The notes under the pieces were generated by a model. That model saw only the letters and a list, made by a program, of their open reading frames with translations. It was not told the DNA's origin and searched no databases. Source: JBBRNH01 sp038230415 (GTDB taxonomy: Bacteria > Bacteroidota > Bacteroidia > Cytophagales > Spirosomataceae). From it: 12,707 bases of DNA. Made by a program: the position numbers and the translations under genes. Positions 1-6,895 of the stretch are shown piece after piece; position 1 is the stretch's first letter, and every line of letters starts with the position of its first letter. Where the stretch lies: NCBI GenBank assembly GCA_038230415.1, contig JBBRNH010000120.1, positions 1 to 12,707 of the forward strand, read 5' to 3'.

Positions 1-408
1 ACAACAATCGCGCTCATACTGGCGCAGTTTCGGGTGATCAACAACCTGCCCGGAACGCGGCTCTTGGGCTTGTTTGGCGTGTATCTGTTTCTGGCCGTTA
101 TCGGTGCCTATTGCGATGTGGTCGCGCTGTTGCAGGACGGTCAGTTGGCCTTAGTGCTGTTCGGCATGATTTTGTGCATTGTGCTGGTTCACGCCCTGAT
201 TCTGTTTGGCATCGGGGCCGCGCTCAAACAGGATTGGGACATACTGGCAATTGCCTCGCAGGCCAACATCGGCGGGGCAACATCGGCCCTGGCTCTGGCC
301 CGTAGCTTGGGCCGCGCCGACCTGCAACTGCCCGCCGTGCTGGTTGGCACGCTCGGCAACGCCATCGGCACCTATCTCGGTATCCTGATGGCCGAATGGT
401 TGAAATAG
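1..408 (+). CDS. DUF819 family membrane protein, C-terminal part (5' truncated by window)
   Basis: The reading frame is open from base 1, so the gene begins outside the window and only about 135 C-terminal residues are present; the GTG at 34 is internal. The visible part has three or four hydrophobic membrane segments (around LLGLFGVYLFLAVIGAY, LALVLFGMILCIVLVHALIL and a C-terminal glycine-rich helix). It ends with the pattern NIGGATSALALARS followed by LPAVLVGTLGNAIGTYLG, which I recognise as the conserved C-terminus of the DUF819 (YjcL-like) integral membrane family. Members are multi-pass inner-membrane proteins of unknown transport role. The gene ends 145 bases before guaB and is followed by an inverted repeat that may terminate it. 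Family assignment is fairly secure; function is unknown. Confidence 0.8.
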   Translation, partial: TTIALILAQFRVINNLPGTRLLGLFGVYLFLAVIGAYCDVVALLQDGQLALVLFGMILCIVLVHALILFGIGAALKQDWDILAIASQANIGGATSALALARSLGRADLQLPAVLVGTLGNAIGTYLGILMAEWLK

Positions 409-489
409 TTTGAGGTTTGTGGTTAGGTGTTTACAGTAAATAGCTGACTTTCAGATATTTGCCGCAGTCAAGAAAGACGAACCTCAAAC
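408..489 (+). terminator. Inverted repeat after the DUF819 gene, possible terminator
   Basis: Bases 408-420 (GTTTGAGGTTTGT) pair with 477-489 (ACGAACCTCAAAC): 13 pairs with a single G-U wobble, closing a 56-base loop. The stem begins at the last base of the stop codon of the upstream gene. No clear T-tract follows. It probably ends or protects the DUF819 transcript before the guaB promoter at 518-525. Confidence 0.4.
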
Positions 490-517
490 CACGAACTGAT
501 AAACTCAATTATTTCCG

Positions 518-525
518 TACTTTTG
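518..525 (+). promoter_or_regulatory. Bacteroidota -7 promoter element of guaB
   Basis: TACTTTTG fits the Bacteroidota -7 consensus TAnnTTTG. It lies 28 bases before the guaB ATG, implying a leader of about 22 bases. No good TTG/TTTG -33 box is visible at the expected distance. Confidence 0.5.
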
Positions 526-553
526 CCCGGCAATAAGCAACCTGCTATTTGCC

Positions 554-2041
554 ATGAGTTTAGACAGTCCGCGATCATTCGCCACCAAATTTCTCTACGA
601 AGCACTGACCTACGACGACGTTCTGCTGCTTCCTGCCTACTCCGAGGTTTTACCGCGAGACACCCGCACCGATACCTGGCTTACCCGCAACATCCGAATC
701 AATATTCCGCTCATTTCGGCAGCGATGGACACCGTTACCGAATATGAACTCGCCGTGGCGATGGCACAGGAGGGCGGCATTGGTATCATCCACAAAAATA
801 TGAGCGTTGAGCTACAGGCCGAACAGGTCAGGAAGGTCAAACGCTCGGAAAGCGGGATGATTATTGACCCCATCACCCTCACCGAAGATCAAACGCTGGC
901 CGACGCACTCAAAATCATGCGCGAGTACAAAATCGGCGGCATCCCGATTATTGATCCGGCGGGCAAACTCGTCGGGATTCTGACCAACCGCGACCTGCGC
1001 TTCCAGACCGACCTGAGCCAGAACGTGACCAGCGTGATGACCAAAAACAACCTCATCACCGCCCGCGAAGGCTTCACGCTCGAAGAAGCAGAAACCATCC
1101 TGCAACAGTACCGCATCGAAAAACTCCCCATCGTAAATACCGATTATCAGCTTGTTGGGCTGATTACTTACAAAGACATCCTGAAAAAGAAAAGCCACCC
1201 CAACGCCTGCAAAGACCAACTTGGCCGGTTACGGGTGGGGGCTGCCGTTGGCGTTACACCCGACCTTATCCGGCGCATCGAAGCCCTGGTGAAAGCCGGG
1301 GTTGACGTGATTTCGGTGGATACCGCACACGGTCATTCGCGGGGCGTTCTGGATGCCGTGCGGAACATCAAAGCGCAATTCCCCAAACTCGATGTCATTG
1401 CCGGCAACGTTGCCACCGGCGCGGGCGCGCTGGCACTGGCACAGGCCGGGGCCGATGCTGTGAAAGTCGGCGTGGGGCCGGGCAGTATCTGCACCACCCG
1501 AATTATTGCCGGTATCGGGATGCCGCAACTCACGGCGGTTTATGAAGCGGCAGAAGCTGTGCGGGGGTTGGGCGTTCCGATTATTGCCGACGGGGGTATC
1601 CGGTTTTCGGGCGACATCACAAAGGCCATTGCAGGCGGGGCCAACACCGTAATGATCGGCTCGCTGCTGGCCGGCACCGAAGAAGCCCCCGGCGAGGTGG
1701 TGCTGTATGAGGGCCGCCGGTTTAAAACCTACCGGGGCATGGGGTCGGTAGAGGCCATGGAAGACGGCTCGAAAGACCGCTATTTTCAGGATGCCGAAGA
1801 CGACATCAAGAAACTCGTGCCGGAAGGTATCGTGGGCCGCGTCCCGATTAAAGGCCGCGTATCAGAGATTATTTACCAGATGGTGGGCGGTCTGAAAGCC
1901 GGGATGGGATACTGCGGTGCCGCCGATATTGACGCATTGAAAGAAGCCAAATTCGTAAAAATAACGTCGGCGGGCGTTCGGGAGAGCCACCCGCACGACA
2001 TTCAAATCCAGAAAGAAGCCCCGAATTATACGATGCGGTAG
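554..2041 (+). CDS. guaB: Inosine-5'-monophosphate dehydrogenase
   Basis: This is IMP dehydrogenase (IMP + NAD+ to XMP + NADH), the first committed and rate-limiting step of guanine nucleotide synthesis; it is cytoplasmic and typically tetrameric or octameric. The 495-residue length is normal for bacterial GuaB. An N-terminal barrel segment (LTYDDVLLLPAYSEVLP, about 18-34) is followed by a tandem CBS (Bateman) module at about 95-215, with motifs IGGIPIID and IEKLPIVN. The barrel then resumes with the catalytic loop GPGSICTTR (nucleophile Cys313), the phosphate-binding ADGGIRFSGD (Asp346) and the flap YRGMGS (393-398). The start ATG at 554 is supported by the promoter at 518-525 and the normal N-terminus. 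All key residues are present and the gene looks intact. It is convergent with the polyamine dehydrogenase gene. Confidence 0.98.
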   Translation: MSLDSPRSFATKFLYEALTYDDVLLLPAYSEVLPRDTRTDTWLTRNIRINIPLISAAMDTVTEYELAVAMAQEGGIGIIHKNMSVELQAEQVRKVKRSESGMIIDPITLTEDQTLADALKIMREYKIGGIPIIDPAGKLVGILTNRDLRFQTDLSQNVTSVMTKNNLITAREGFTLEEAETILQQYRIEKLPIVNTDYQLVGLITYKDILKKKSHPNACKDQLGRLRVGAAVGVTPDLIRRIEALVKAGVDVISVDTAHGHSRGVLDAVRNIKAQFPKLDVIAGNVATGAGALALAQAGADAVKVGVGPGSICTTRIIAGIGMPQLTAVYEAAEAVRGLGVPIIADGGIRFSGDITKAIAGGANTVMIGSLLAGTEEAPGEVVLYEGRRFKTYRGMGSVEAMEDGSKDRYFQDAEDDIKKLVPEGIVGRVPIKGRVSEIIYQMVGGLKAGMGYCGAADIDALKEAKFVKITSAGVRESHPHDIQIQKEAPNYTMR

Positions 2042-2043
2042 TT

Positions 2044-2112
2044 TAGTGATTAGTGGCCGGTAGTAAGTGATTAGCTTCATTCTGTACACTAACCACTTGC
2101 CACTAATCACTA
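2044..2112. terminator. Bidirectional terminator between guaB and the convergent dehydrogenase gene
   Basis: Bases 2044-2057 (TAGTGATTAGTGGC) and 2099-2112 (GCCACTAATCACTA) form a perfect 14-bp stem. Inside it, 2065-2074 (AAGTGATTAG) pairs with 2089-2098 (CTAACCACTT) at 9 of 10 positions, with bases 2058-2064 bulged. The structure fills the 76-base gap between two converging genes, so a two-way terminator is the natural reading. The AGTGATTAG word is reused several times within the hairpin. Confidence 0.7.
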
Positions 2113-2117
2113 ATCAC

Positions 2118-3302
2118 TCAAAATGCTTCCTCCACCCGTAACCCCTGCACGTTCATCTGAGCGATAAACGGGTCGGGGTCGAGTTCTTCGCAGTTCCAGA
2201 CACCGGGCTTCATCCAGGTGCCTTCCAGCATCAGTTTCGCGCCAATCATGGCCGGTACGCCCGTTGTATAGCTCACGGCCTGCCCGCGCACCTCGCGGTA
2301 GGTTTCGGCGTGGTCGCAGTTATTCCAGATGTAGTAGCTTTTCTCCTCGCCGTTTTTGATACCTGTAATCTGACAGCCGATGCTGGTTTGGCCGGTATAG
2401 TTCTCGCCGAGGGTGTCGGGCGCGGGCAACACGGCTTTCAGAAATTCGAGCGGAATCACCTCACGGCCCTGAAACAGCACCGGGTCAATGCGGGTCATGC
2501 CCACGTTTTGCAGGACTTCTAAGTGCGTCAGATACGCCTGCCCAAACGTCATCCAGAAACGGGCGCGTTTGAGCGTCGGGAAGTTTTTGACGAGTGATTC
2601 AAGCTCTTCGTGATACAGCACGTAGCTCTCTTTGGGACCAATGCCGGGATAATCAATCGGCTCGTGGATGCTCATGGCCGGAATCTCGATCCACTCGCCA
2701 TTGTCCCAGTAGCGGCCCGGCTGGGTAATCTCCCGGATATTGATTTCGGGATTGAAATTGGTGGCGAACGCCTTGCCATGATTCCCCGCGTTGCAGTCCA
2801 CAATATCAAGGTAGTGCATCTCGTCGAAGTGGTGTTTGTTGGCGTAAGCCGTGAACACCTGGGTTGCGCCGGGGTCGAAGCCGCAACCGAGGAGGGCCAT
2901 CAGCCCGGCTTTCTCAAACCGTTCGCGGAAGGCCCACTGCCAGCTATATTCAAATTTGGCAACGTCTTTGGGTTCATAATTGGCTGTGTCCAAATAATGG
3001 GTTCCTGTTTGCAAACAGGCCTCCATAATGGTCAAATCCTGATAGGGCAGGGCCACGTTAATCACCAGCACGGGCCGGAACGACTCGATCAGGGCGACGA
3101 GTTCGGGTACAACATCGGCATCGACGCGGGCCGTTTGAATGGGTACGCCGTGCATAGCCTGCACCTCGGCGGCAATGCGGTCGCACTTGCTTTGGGTGCG
3201 GCTGGCGAGCAAGATGCTGGTAAAAACGGTGCGGTTCATTGCACACTTGTGCGCCACTACGCTGCCGACTCCGCCCGCGCCGATGATTAGTACGTTTGCC
3301 AT
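2118..3302 (-). CDS. Carboxynorspermidine/carboxyspermidine dehydrogenase (saccharopine dehydrogenase-like)
   Basis: This 394-residue enzyme belongs to the saccharopine-dehydrogenase-like group that, with NADPH, condenses L-aspartate semialdehyde with putrescine or diaminopropane to give carboxy(nor)spermidine, the alternative bacterial spermidine route (CASDH/CANSDH). The N-terminus carries a Rossmann nucleotide-binding motif (VLIIGAGGVGSVVAHKC; GAGGVG at 8-13). Conserved blocks match what I know of Vibrio and Campylobacter enzymes: ASRT..KC, IMEACLQTGTHYLDTA, QWAFRERFEKAG, GFDPGATQVF.AYA, NAGNHGK.FATNF.PE.N, YW..GEW, SYTTGVPA and the terminal ELDPDPF. I chose the ATG at 3302: an upstream in-frame start at 3365 would put the promoter element at 3335-3342 inside the gene and add residues unlike the family. 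The partner decarboxylase (NspC) is not in the window. Lysine-pathway saccharopine dehydrogenase is the alternative, but less likely. Confidence 0.85.
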   Translation of the reverse strand: MANVLIIGAGGVGSVVAHKCAMNRTVFTSILLASRTQSKCDRIAAEVQAMHGVPIQTARVDADVVPELVALIESFRPVLVINVALPYQDLTIMEACLQTGTHYLDTANYEPKDVAKFEYSWQWAFRERFEKAGLMALLGCGFDPGATQVFTAYANKHHFDEMHYLDIVDCNAGNHGKAFATNFNPEINIREITQPGRYWDNGEWIEIPAMSIHEPIDYPGIGPKESYVLYHEELESLVKNFPTLKRARFWMTFGQAYLTHLEVLQNVGMTRIDPVLFQGREVIPLEFLKAVLPAPDTLGENYTGQTSIGCQITGIKNGEEKSYYIWNNCDHAETYREVRGQAVSYTTGVPAMIGAKLMLEGTWMKPGVWNCEELDPDPFIAQMNVQGLRVEEAF

Positions 3303-3334
3303 AATCTGTAAAATACGGTTGTCTGTTTCGGTTG

Positions 3335-3342
3335 CAAAGATA
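3335..3342 (-). promoter_or_regulatory. -7 promoter element of the polyamine dehydrogenase gene
   Basis: On the minus strand this reads TATCTTTG, matching TAnnTTTG, 32 bases before the ATG at 3302. It predicts a leader of roughly 28 bases and argues against the longer in-frame start at 3365. The -33 region is weak. Confidence 0.5.
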
Positions 3343-3388
3343 GGCACGTGGCCGGTTTGGGCCATTGGCTAAGGATACGCTACATTCA

Positions 3389-3419
3389 TTGACGGGAAAA
3401 TTGTTATTAAGTATATTTG
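3389..3419 (+). promoter_or_regulatory. Promoter of the WapI-like gene (TTG-N20-TATATTTG)
   Basis: TTG at 3389-3391 and TATATTTG at 3412-3419 are separated by 20 bases, a good fit to the Bacteroidota -33/-7 promoter. The leader before the ATG at 3458 would be about 32 bases. The -7 box sits between the two arms of an 11-bp inverted repeat, which suggests regulation. Confidence 0.6.
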
Positions 3420-3450
3420 TTGTATAGACAATTTAACTCCTTAATAACAA
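3401..3450. repeat. 11-bp inverted repeat bracketing a promoter start region
   Basis: TTGTTATTAAG at 3401-3411 is the exact reverse complement of CTTAATAACAA at 3440-3450, with a 28-base spacer containing the -7 box and probable transcription start. It could be a pair of operator half-sites or, in RNA or DNA, a cruciform; the first arm lies upstream of the transcript, so an RNA hairpin is not possible. Confidence 0.5.
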
Positions 3451-3457
3451 GCCTATT

Positions 3458-3892
3458 ATGAAATTTACCTCGCCTACTGATTCATTTGAATTGGCTATTC
3501 TTGGCTACGGCACCCAAACCAGAAACTGGCGTGATCGCAACCATCTGAATTGCCGCGTATCGGCTTCGTGGCAACATCAGCCCGGCAGTGACCAATCTGC
3601 ACCGTTGCAGACCTGGGAAGTAGGTCGGCTACTGGGCGGATTGCAATCGCTCCTGAACCAGACCACGAAGTGCATCACGCTGATAACGGCTGAACCCGGT
3701 CTGAGCGTGGAAGTGTCTGCCCGCGCCAATGATACCTACCAGGTGCAGGTTCAGTTTGACCGCGCCCTGACCCCGTGTTGGCATACTTACCCCGATTTTC
3801 CGGTGGAGATGACCATGACCATAAGCCGGGGTCAACTCAGCCAGGCCGCGCAGGAATTAGCGGGTGAGATCGCTCGATTTCCGCAGCGGTAA
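3458..3892 (+). CDS. Small WapI-immunity-like / hypothetical protein
   Basis: A 144-residue soluble protein without signal peptide or membrane segment. The layout resembles the WapI family immunity proteins as I remember them: an opening LAILGYGT strand, NHLNCRVSAS, a central TWEVGRLLGGLQSLL helix, a strand with EPGLSVEVSA, alternating strands (YQVQVQFDRAL, VEMTMTISRGQL), and a C-terminal helix ending in EIARFP.R. Members counteract CDI/Rhs-type toxins, but many homologues stand alone and have no tested function. No toxin gene or toxin fragment is adjacent here. The gene has its own promoter and a hairpin after the stop, so it is probably monocistronic. The CDS is secure; the family link is a moderate-confidence recognition from pattern only. 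Confidence 0.75.
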   Translation: MKFTSPTDSFELAILGYGTQTRNWRDRNHLNCRVSASWQHQPGSDQSAPLQTWEVGRLLGGLQSLLNQTTKCITLITAEPGLSVEVSARANDTYQVQVQFDRALTPCWHTYPDFPVEMTMTISRGQLSQAAQELAGEIARFPQR

Positions 3893-3914
3893 CTGCACCG
3901 GGTTGATTAAAACA

Positions 3915-3947
3915 GAACGGATGTCTCTGGTGACAGGGCATCCGTTC
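3915..3947 (+). terminator. Hairpin after the WapI-like gene
   Basis: GAACGGATG (3915-3923) pairs perfectly with CATCCGTTC (3939-3947) across a 15-base loop, 22 bases past the stop codon. No T-run follows directly, so termination is inferred from position. Confidence 0.5.
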
Positions 3948-4060
3948 ACAGATTGTGGCACACCCGATTTTATATACAAATCACCACCAATCACATCTTT
4001 TTTTTCATAACCATCTGATTATGAAACCTGACCGATTAATATAAAAATGGTAGAATTGAT

Positions 4061-4099
4061 ACGTTAATTTGATAACGTCATTTGTTTTTCACATATTTG
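4061..4099 (+). promoter_or_regulatory. tetR promoter with overlapping dyad (candidate TetR operator)
   Basis: TTTG at 4068-4071 and CATATTTG at 4092-4099 (one mismatch to TAnnTTTG) are separated by 20 bases. The -33 box lies inside a dyad, ACGTTA (4061-4066) - six bases - TAACGT (4073-4078). A palindrome over the promoter of a tetR gene is the usual place for an autoregulatory operator. The leader would be long, about 104 bases. The rest of the 317-base gap from 3893 to 4209 is AT-rich and shows no gene. Confidence 0.45.
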
Positions 4100-4209
4100 C
4101 GGCCATACAGTGACTATACCCGGTTGATAGGCGTTAATAAGTTTTGAACGGGGATACAAGCAGTAGCATCCTAAAAGTCACCTTTTCTTCACATAAAAGT
4201 TAGCAACCA

Positions 4210-4827
4210 ATGAAAGTAATCAAACGTCGTAACCGGGCGATGACCATGGAGCGCATCCTGCGGGCCATGGGCGAAGTCATTGCCGAGCGCGGAACCGAAA
4301 AAGCGGGGATCAATGCCGTAGCCGAGAAAGCACAGGTCAATAAGGTGCTGATTTACAGGTACTTTGGCGGCTGGAATGGTCTTCTCGAAGCCTACGTGCA
4401 ACGGGGATTTTTCCTGTCTATGTTCAACGACAAGTTTATCGAAGCGGTGCCTGATAAAGTCCCGCTCTCCGATGCCAGCCGCGTCTGGACGCAGCACTTG
4501 GTTGATTTGTTCCGTGAATTCCGCGAGCGCAAAGCATCGCAGGACCTCGTGCGCTGGGAAATGGTGAACGGTGAAACCGAACTCGCCCGCCGGATTTCAA
4601 CCTTCCGCGACGAGTGTTACCAAAAACTGATTAGTAAAATTGCCCCCTTCCCCGGCGAAGACCCGCAGGCCGTTACGGCAATCATCGTGTCGGGCGTTAC
4701 GTTTATGACGCTTGTTGGCAATCAGCGCGAAGAAATGCTGGGCATTGACCTCCGGTCTGATGCGGGCTGGGCGCGGGTCGAGAAAGCCATGCGCCACCTG
4801 CTCGAAGGCATTGACAAGCAGTTGTAG
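4210..4827 (+). CDS. TetR/AcrR family transcriptional regulator
   Basis: A 205-residue one-component repressor. The N-terminal domain (about 10-60) has the TetR pattern: a first helix RILRAMGEVIAERG, then the helix-turn-helix AGINAVAEKAQVNKVLIYRYFGGWNGLLEAYV with the typical YRYF recognition-helix end. The rest is an all-helical ligand-binding domain with no recognisable effector specificity. The ATG at 4210 gives a normal family length. The gene is followed by a strong hairpin shared with the convergent pepP gene. Its targets are not obvious: no transporter or enzyme gene is divergent to it, so it may act on itself (see the dyad at 4061-4078) and on distant genes. Confidence 0.9.
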   Translation: MKVIKRRNRAMTMERILRAMGEVIAERGTEKAGINAVAEKAQVNKVLIYRYFGGWNGLLEAYVQRGFFLSMFNDKFIEAVPDKVPLSDASRVWTQHLVDLFREFRERKASQDLVRWEMVNGETELARRISTFRDECYQKLISKIAPFPGEDPQAVTAIIVSGVTFMTLVGNQREEMLGIDLRSDAGWARVEKAMRHLLEGIDKQL

Positions 4828-4844
4828 CAGAGCTGCTTGTGCGG

Positions 4845-4890
4845 TGAATCGTGAAAAACGGTCCGCGAGCGTACCTTTTTTCACGATTCA
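4845..4890. terminator. Bidirectional terminator between tetR and pepP
   Basis: TGAATCGTGAAAAA (4845-4858) and TTTTTCACGATTCA (4877-4890) form a perfect 14-bp stem. The loop can add GGT/ACC (4860-4862/4873-4875) and CG-type pairs. The A/T tracts on the inner side of each arm give runs of T in both directions. The pepP stop codon (4888-4890) lies within the stem. Confidence 0.75.
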
Positions 4891-6186
4891 TTTTTCGTTC
4901 ATAATTGACTCTATCTCATCGGCTTCGAGCGGTATGTTCGCCATCAGGTCGAGGTTGCCGGTGCCGGTAATCAGCACGTTATTTTCGAGCCGAATACCCA
5001 GCCCTTCTTCCCGGATATAGATTCCCGGCTCAACCGTAAAGACCATGCCCGGCTCAAACCGGCGGTATTTGCTGCCCACATCATGCACGTCGAGTCCCAG
5101 AAAGTGAGAGGTGCCGTGCATAAAATATTTTTTGTACAGCGGTGCTGCCACATCCTGCCGGGCCACCTCCGCCCGGTCTAACAGGCCAAGCGCAATCAGT
5201 TCACTCTCCATAATCTTACCCACCTCGGTCTGGTAATCATCCCAGAGATTACCGGGGCGCAGGAGTTGTTTGGCTTCCTGCATCACGCGCCAAACGGCAT
5301 TATACACCGCCCGCTGCCGATCCGTGAACCGCCCCGAAACCGGCACCACCCGCGTCATATCGGCATTGTAATTAGCATATTCGGCCCCTAAATCAAGCAA
5401 TACCAACTCACCGGCCCGGCATTGATTCTTGTTATCAACATAATGCAGGACGCAGGTGTTTTTTCCCGACGCGATAATGGGTGAGTACGCGGCCCCCCGC
5501 GACCGATTCCGCAAAAACTCGTGCATCATCTCGGCTTCGATTTCATACTCCCACACGCCGGGTTTGATAAATTTAAGTAACCGCCGGAACATCTTGTCGG
5601 TGATGTCAATGGCGGTATTAATGAGTTCGACCTCGGCGGGGAGTTTGATGGCCCTCAGATGCTGCATGAGTGGGGCCAGCCGTTCGAGCCGATGGAGCGG
5701 GTAATGAGCCTTGAAGTCATTGATAAACCGGGCATCGCGGGTCTCTACCATCACCCCGGCGCGGGTGTGTTCGTTGGTGTTCAGATAAACCTGATCGGCC
5801 TCGAAGATGATCTGCCCAAAAACAGACTCGAACTGCTGCGTCCAGTAAATCTGTGCCTGCGGGATTCCGGTGGTCGTTTCGGCCCCGGCTTTGGTGAGTT
5901 TATGGCCTTCCCAAAGCTCAATCTGCTCATTCGTTTCGCGCAGAAACAGCGCGACACGGTATTTCTCGTCGGGATGGTCGGGGCAAAGCACGAGCCGGGT
6001 TTCTTCCTGATCAACGCCGGTCAGGTAAAACAGGTCGTTGTTCTGCCGAAACGGCATCGTACCGTCGGCATTGGTGGGCAACACGTCGTTAGCATTCAGC
6101 ACAACCACCGAGTTGGGTTTGAGCAGGGCCGTGAGCCGGTCGCGGTTCTGGACGAACAACGTGTTTGATAGGGGATGATAACGCAT
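4888..6186 (-). CDS. pepP: Xaa-Pro aminopeptidase (M24B family)
   Basis: A 432-residue cytoplasmic metallopeptidase that removes an N-terminal residue preceding proline. The N-terminal domain (about 1-170, starting RYHPLSNTLFVQNRDRL) is the aminopeptidase-P type, followed by the pita-bread catalytic domain. All five dinuclear-metal ligands are visible: Asp265 (LLDLGAEY), Asp276 (NADMTR), His361 (GTSHFLGLDVHD), Glu386 (TVEPGIY) and Glu401 (IRLENNV). His248 (CVLHYV) is also conserved. The length is close to E. coli PepP. I chose the ATG at 6186: an in-frame extension to 6237 is possible, but a promoter element at 6191-6198 lies within it, and the added residues are arginine-rich and unlike the family. 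The transcript may be nearly leaderless. Confidence 0.93.
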   Translation of the reverse strand: MRYHPLSNTLFVQNRDRLTALLKPNSVVVLNANDVLPTNADGTMPFRQNNDLFYLTGVDQEETRLVLCPDHPDEKYRVALFLRETNEQIELWEGHKLTKAGAETTTGIPQAQIYWTQQFESVFGQIIFEADQVYLNTNEHTRAGVMVETRDARFINDFKAHYPLHRLERLAPLMQHLRAIKLPAEVELINTAIDITDKMFRRLLKFIKPGVWEYEIEAEMMHEFLRNRSRGAAYSPIIASGKNTCVLHYVDNKNQCRAGELVLLDLGAEYANYNADMTRVVPVSGRFTDRQRAVYNAVWRVMQEAKQLLRPGNLWDDYQTEVGKIMESELIALGLLDRAEVARQDVAAPLYKKYFMHGTSHFLGLDVHDVGSKYRRFEPGMVFTVEPGIYIREEGLGIRLENNVLITGTGNLDLMANIPLEADEIESIMNEK

Positions 6187-6190
6187 TGGG

Positions 6191-6198
6191 CAAAGATA
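6191..6198 (-). promoter_or_regulatory. -7 promoter element of pepP
   Basis: The minus strand reads TATCTTTG (TAnnTTTG) ending only four bases before the ATG at 6186. Transcription would start at or within a few bases of the start codon, giving a leaderless or nearly leaderless mRNA. No clear -33 box is visible. Confidence 0.45.
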
Positions 6199-6233
6199 AT
6201 ACGGCCTTCGGCGAAATCGGAACGTTGACCCGC

Positions 6234-6277
6234 GCACGGTGCCGGTTTTGAAAGTTCTCTGGCACCGTGCATCTTTA
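6234..6277 (+). promoter_or_regulatory. Inverted repeat over a weak promoter of the secreted-protein gene
   Basis: GCACGGTGCC (6234-6243) is the exact reverse complement of GGCACCGTGC (6261-6270), with a 17-base spacer. A plausible promoter, TTTG at 6247-6250 and CATCTTTA at 6270-6277 (two mismatches to TAnnTTTG), lies over it. The repeat could be an operator for this gene. It also lies just upstream of the pepP promoter on the other strand. Confidence 0.4.
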
Positions 6278-6306
6278 GCCCTGCTTTTTAACCAGTCGCT
6301 ACAAAA

Positions 6307-6873
6307 ATGATGATCACTACCTTTCCGGGTAAACGGCTTGCCTGCTCACGCATCTGGTTCGCCGTTTTGCTGGCCTTAAGTCTGAATCAGGCTGTTGCTC
6401 AGGCATCTTACGAGATTGGCCCCGGCCAGCCTGCCGTGCTGAACGGCATCGAATACGGCGTTGAAATTCTGAACGAGCGTACCAAAGAAGTCAAAAGTGA
6501 AGAATACAACCGGCTTGAAATCGGGATTTATGTCACGAATAAAAGCGGCTGTACGAAACTGATTTTCCCCCGGCAAACGCTGTTCGGCTCCGGCACCAAC
6601 CCCGATTTATTGGCTAATTTTGACTGCCTGAACGCTACCGGCAAACGCATGACCAGCAAAGGCGGCAGTTTATCGGCACGACCATTCACGGTGCCGTATC
6701 GCCAGACGGTAAAAGGAACCGATGGCAAAGACGTAATCACCACCACCAACGTACAGGCAGGATATATGCTCCGCAACGGCGAAAGCGTGTCGAATAAACT
6801 CATCGTGATTGTGCCTGCCGGCGAGCAGCCGCGGCTGAAAGTCAGGATTCAGGAAATTGTTGATAGTTTTTGA
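6307..6873 (+). CDS. Secreted/periplasmic protein of unknown function
   Basis: A 188-residue protein I do not recognise. Residues 1 to about 33 look like a Sec signal peptide: basic start (PGKRLACSR), hydrophobic core (IWFAVLLALSL) and a probable cleavage near AVAQA. The cysteine at 13 is not in a lipobox context. The mature part is strand-rich (NGIEYGVEILNE, YNRLEIGIYVTNKS, SNKLIVIVPAG, RLKVRIQEI), suggesting a small beta-sandwich. Cys82 and Cys107 could form a disulfide. It sits between divergent pepP and the repeat block at 6896-7080, with its own probable promoter. The CDS is well supported by the signal peptide and length; its function is unknown. Confidence 0.8.
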   Translation: MMITTFPGKRLACSRIWFAVLLALSLNQAVAQASYEIGPGQPAVLNGIEYGVEILNERTKEVKSEEYNRLEIGIYVTNKSGCTKLIFPRQTLFGSGTNPDLLANFDCLNATGKRMTSKGGSLSARPFTVPYRQTVKGTDGKDVITTTNVQAGYMLRNGESVSNKLIVIVPAGEQPRLKVRIQEIVDSF

Positions 6874-6895
6874 GTGGTCAGGTCTGTTCATTTTG

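Noticed and set aside
2610..3290. Plus-strand open frame of 226 codons opposite the polyamine dehydrogenase gene
   Set aside because: It is antisense to a clearly conserved enzyme and its translation has no recognisable domain; it results from codon bias.
3921..4010. A 29-codon open frame between the WapI-like gene and tetR
   Set aside because: It begins inside the terminator hairpin, is very short and has no recognisable features.
5659..6168. Plus-strand open frame of 169 codons opposite pepP
   Set aside because: It lies entirely antisense to an intact, motif-complete M24B peptidase.
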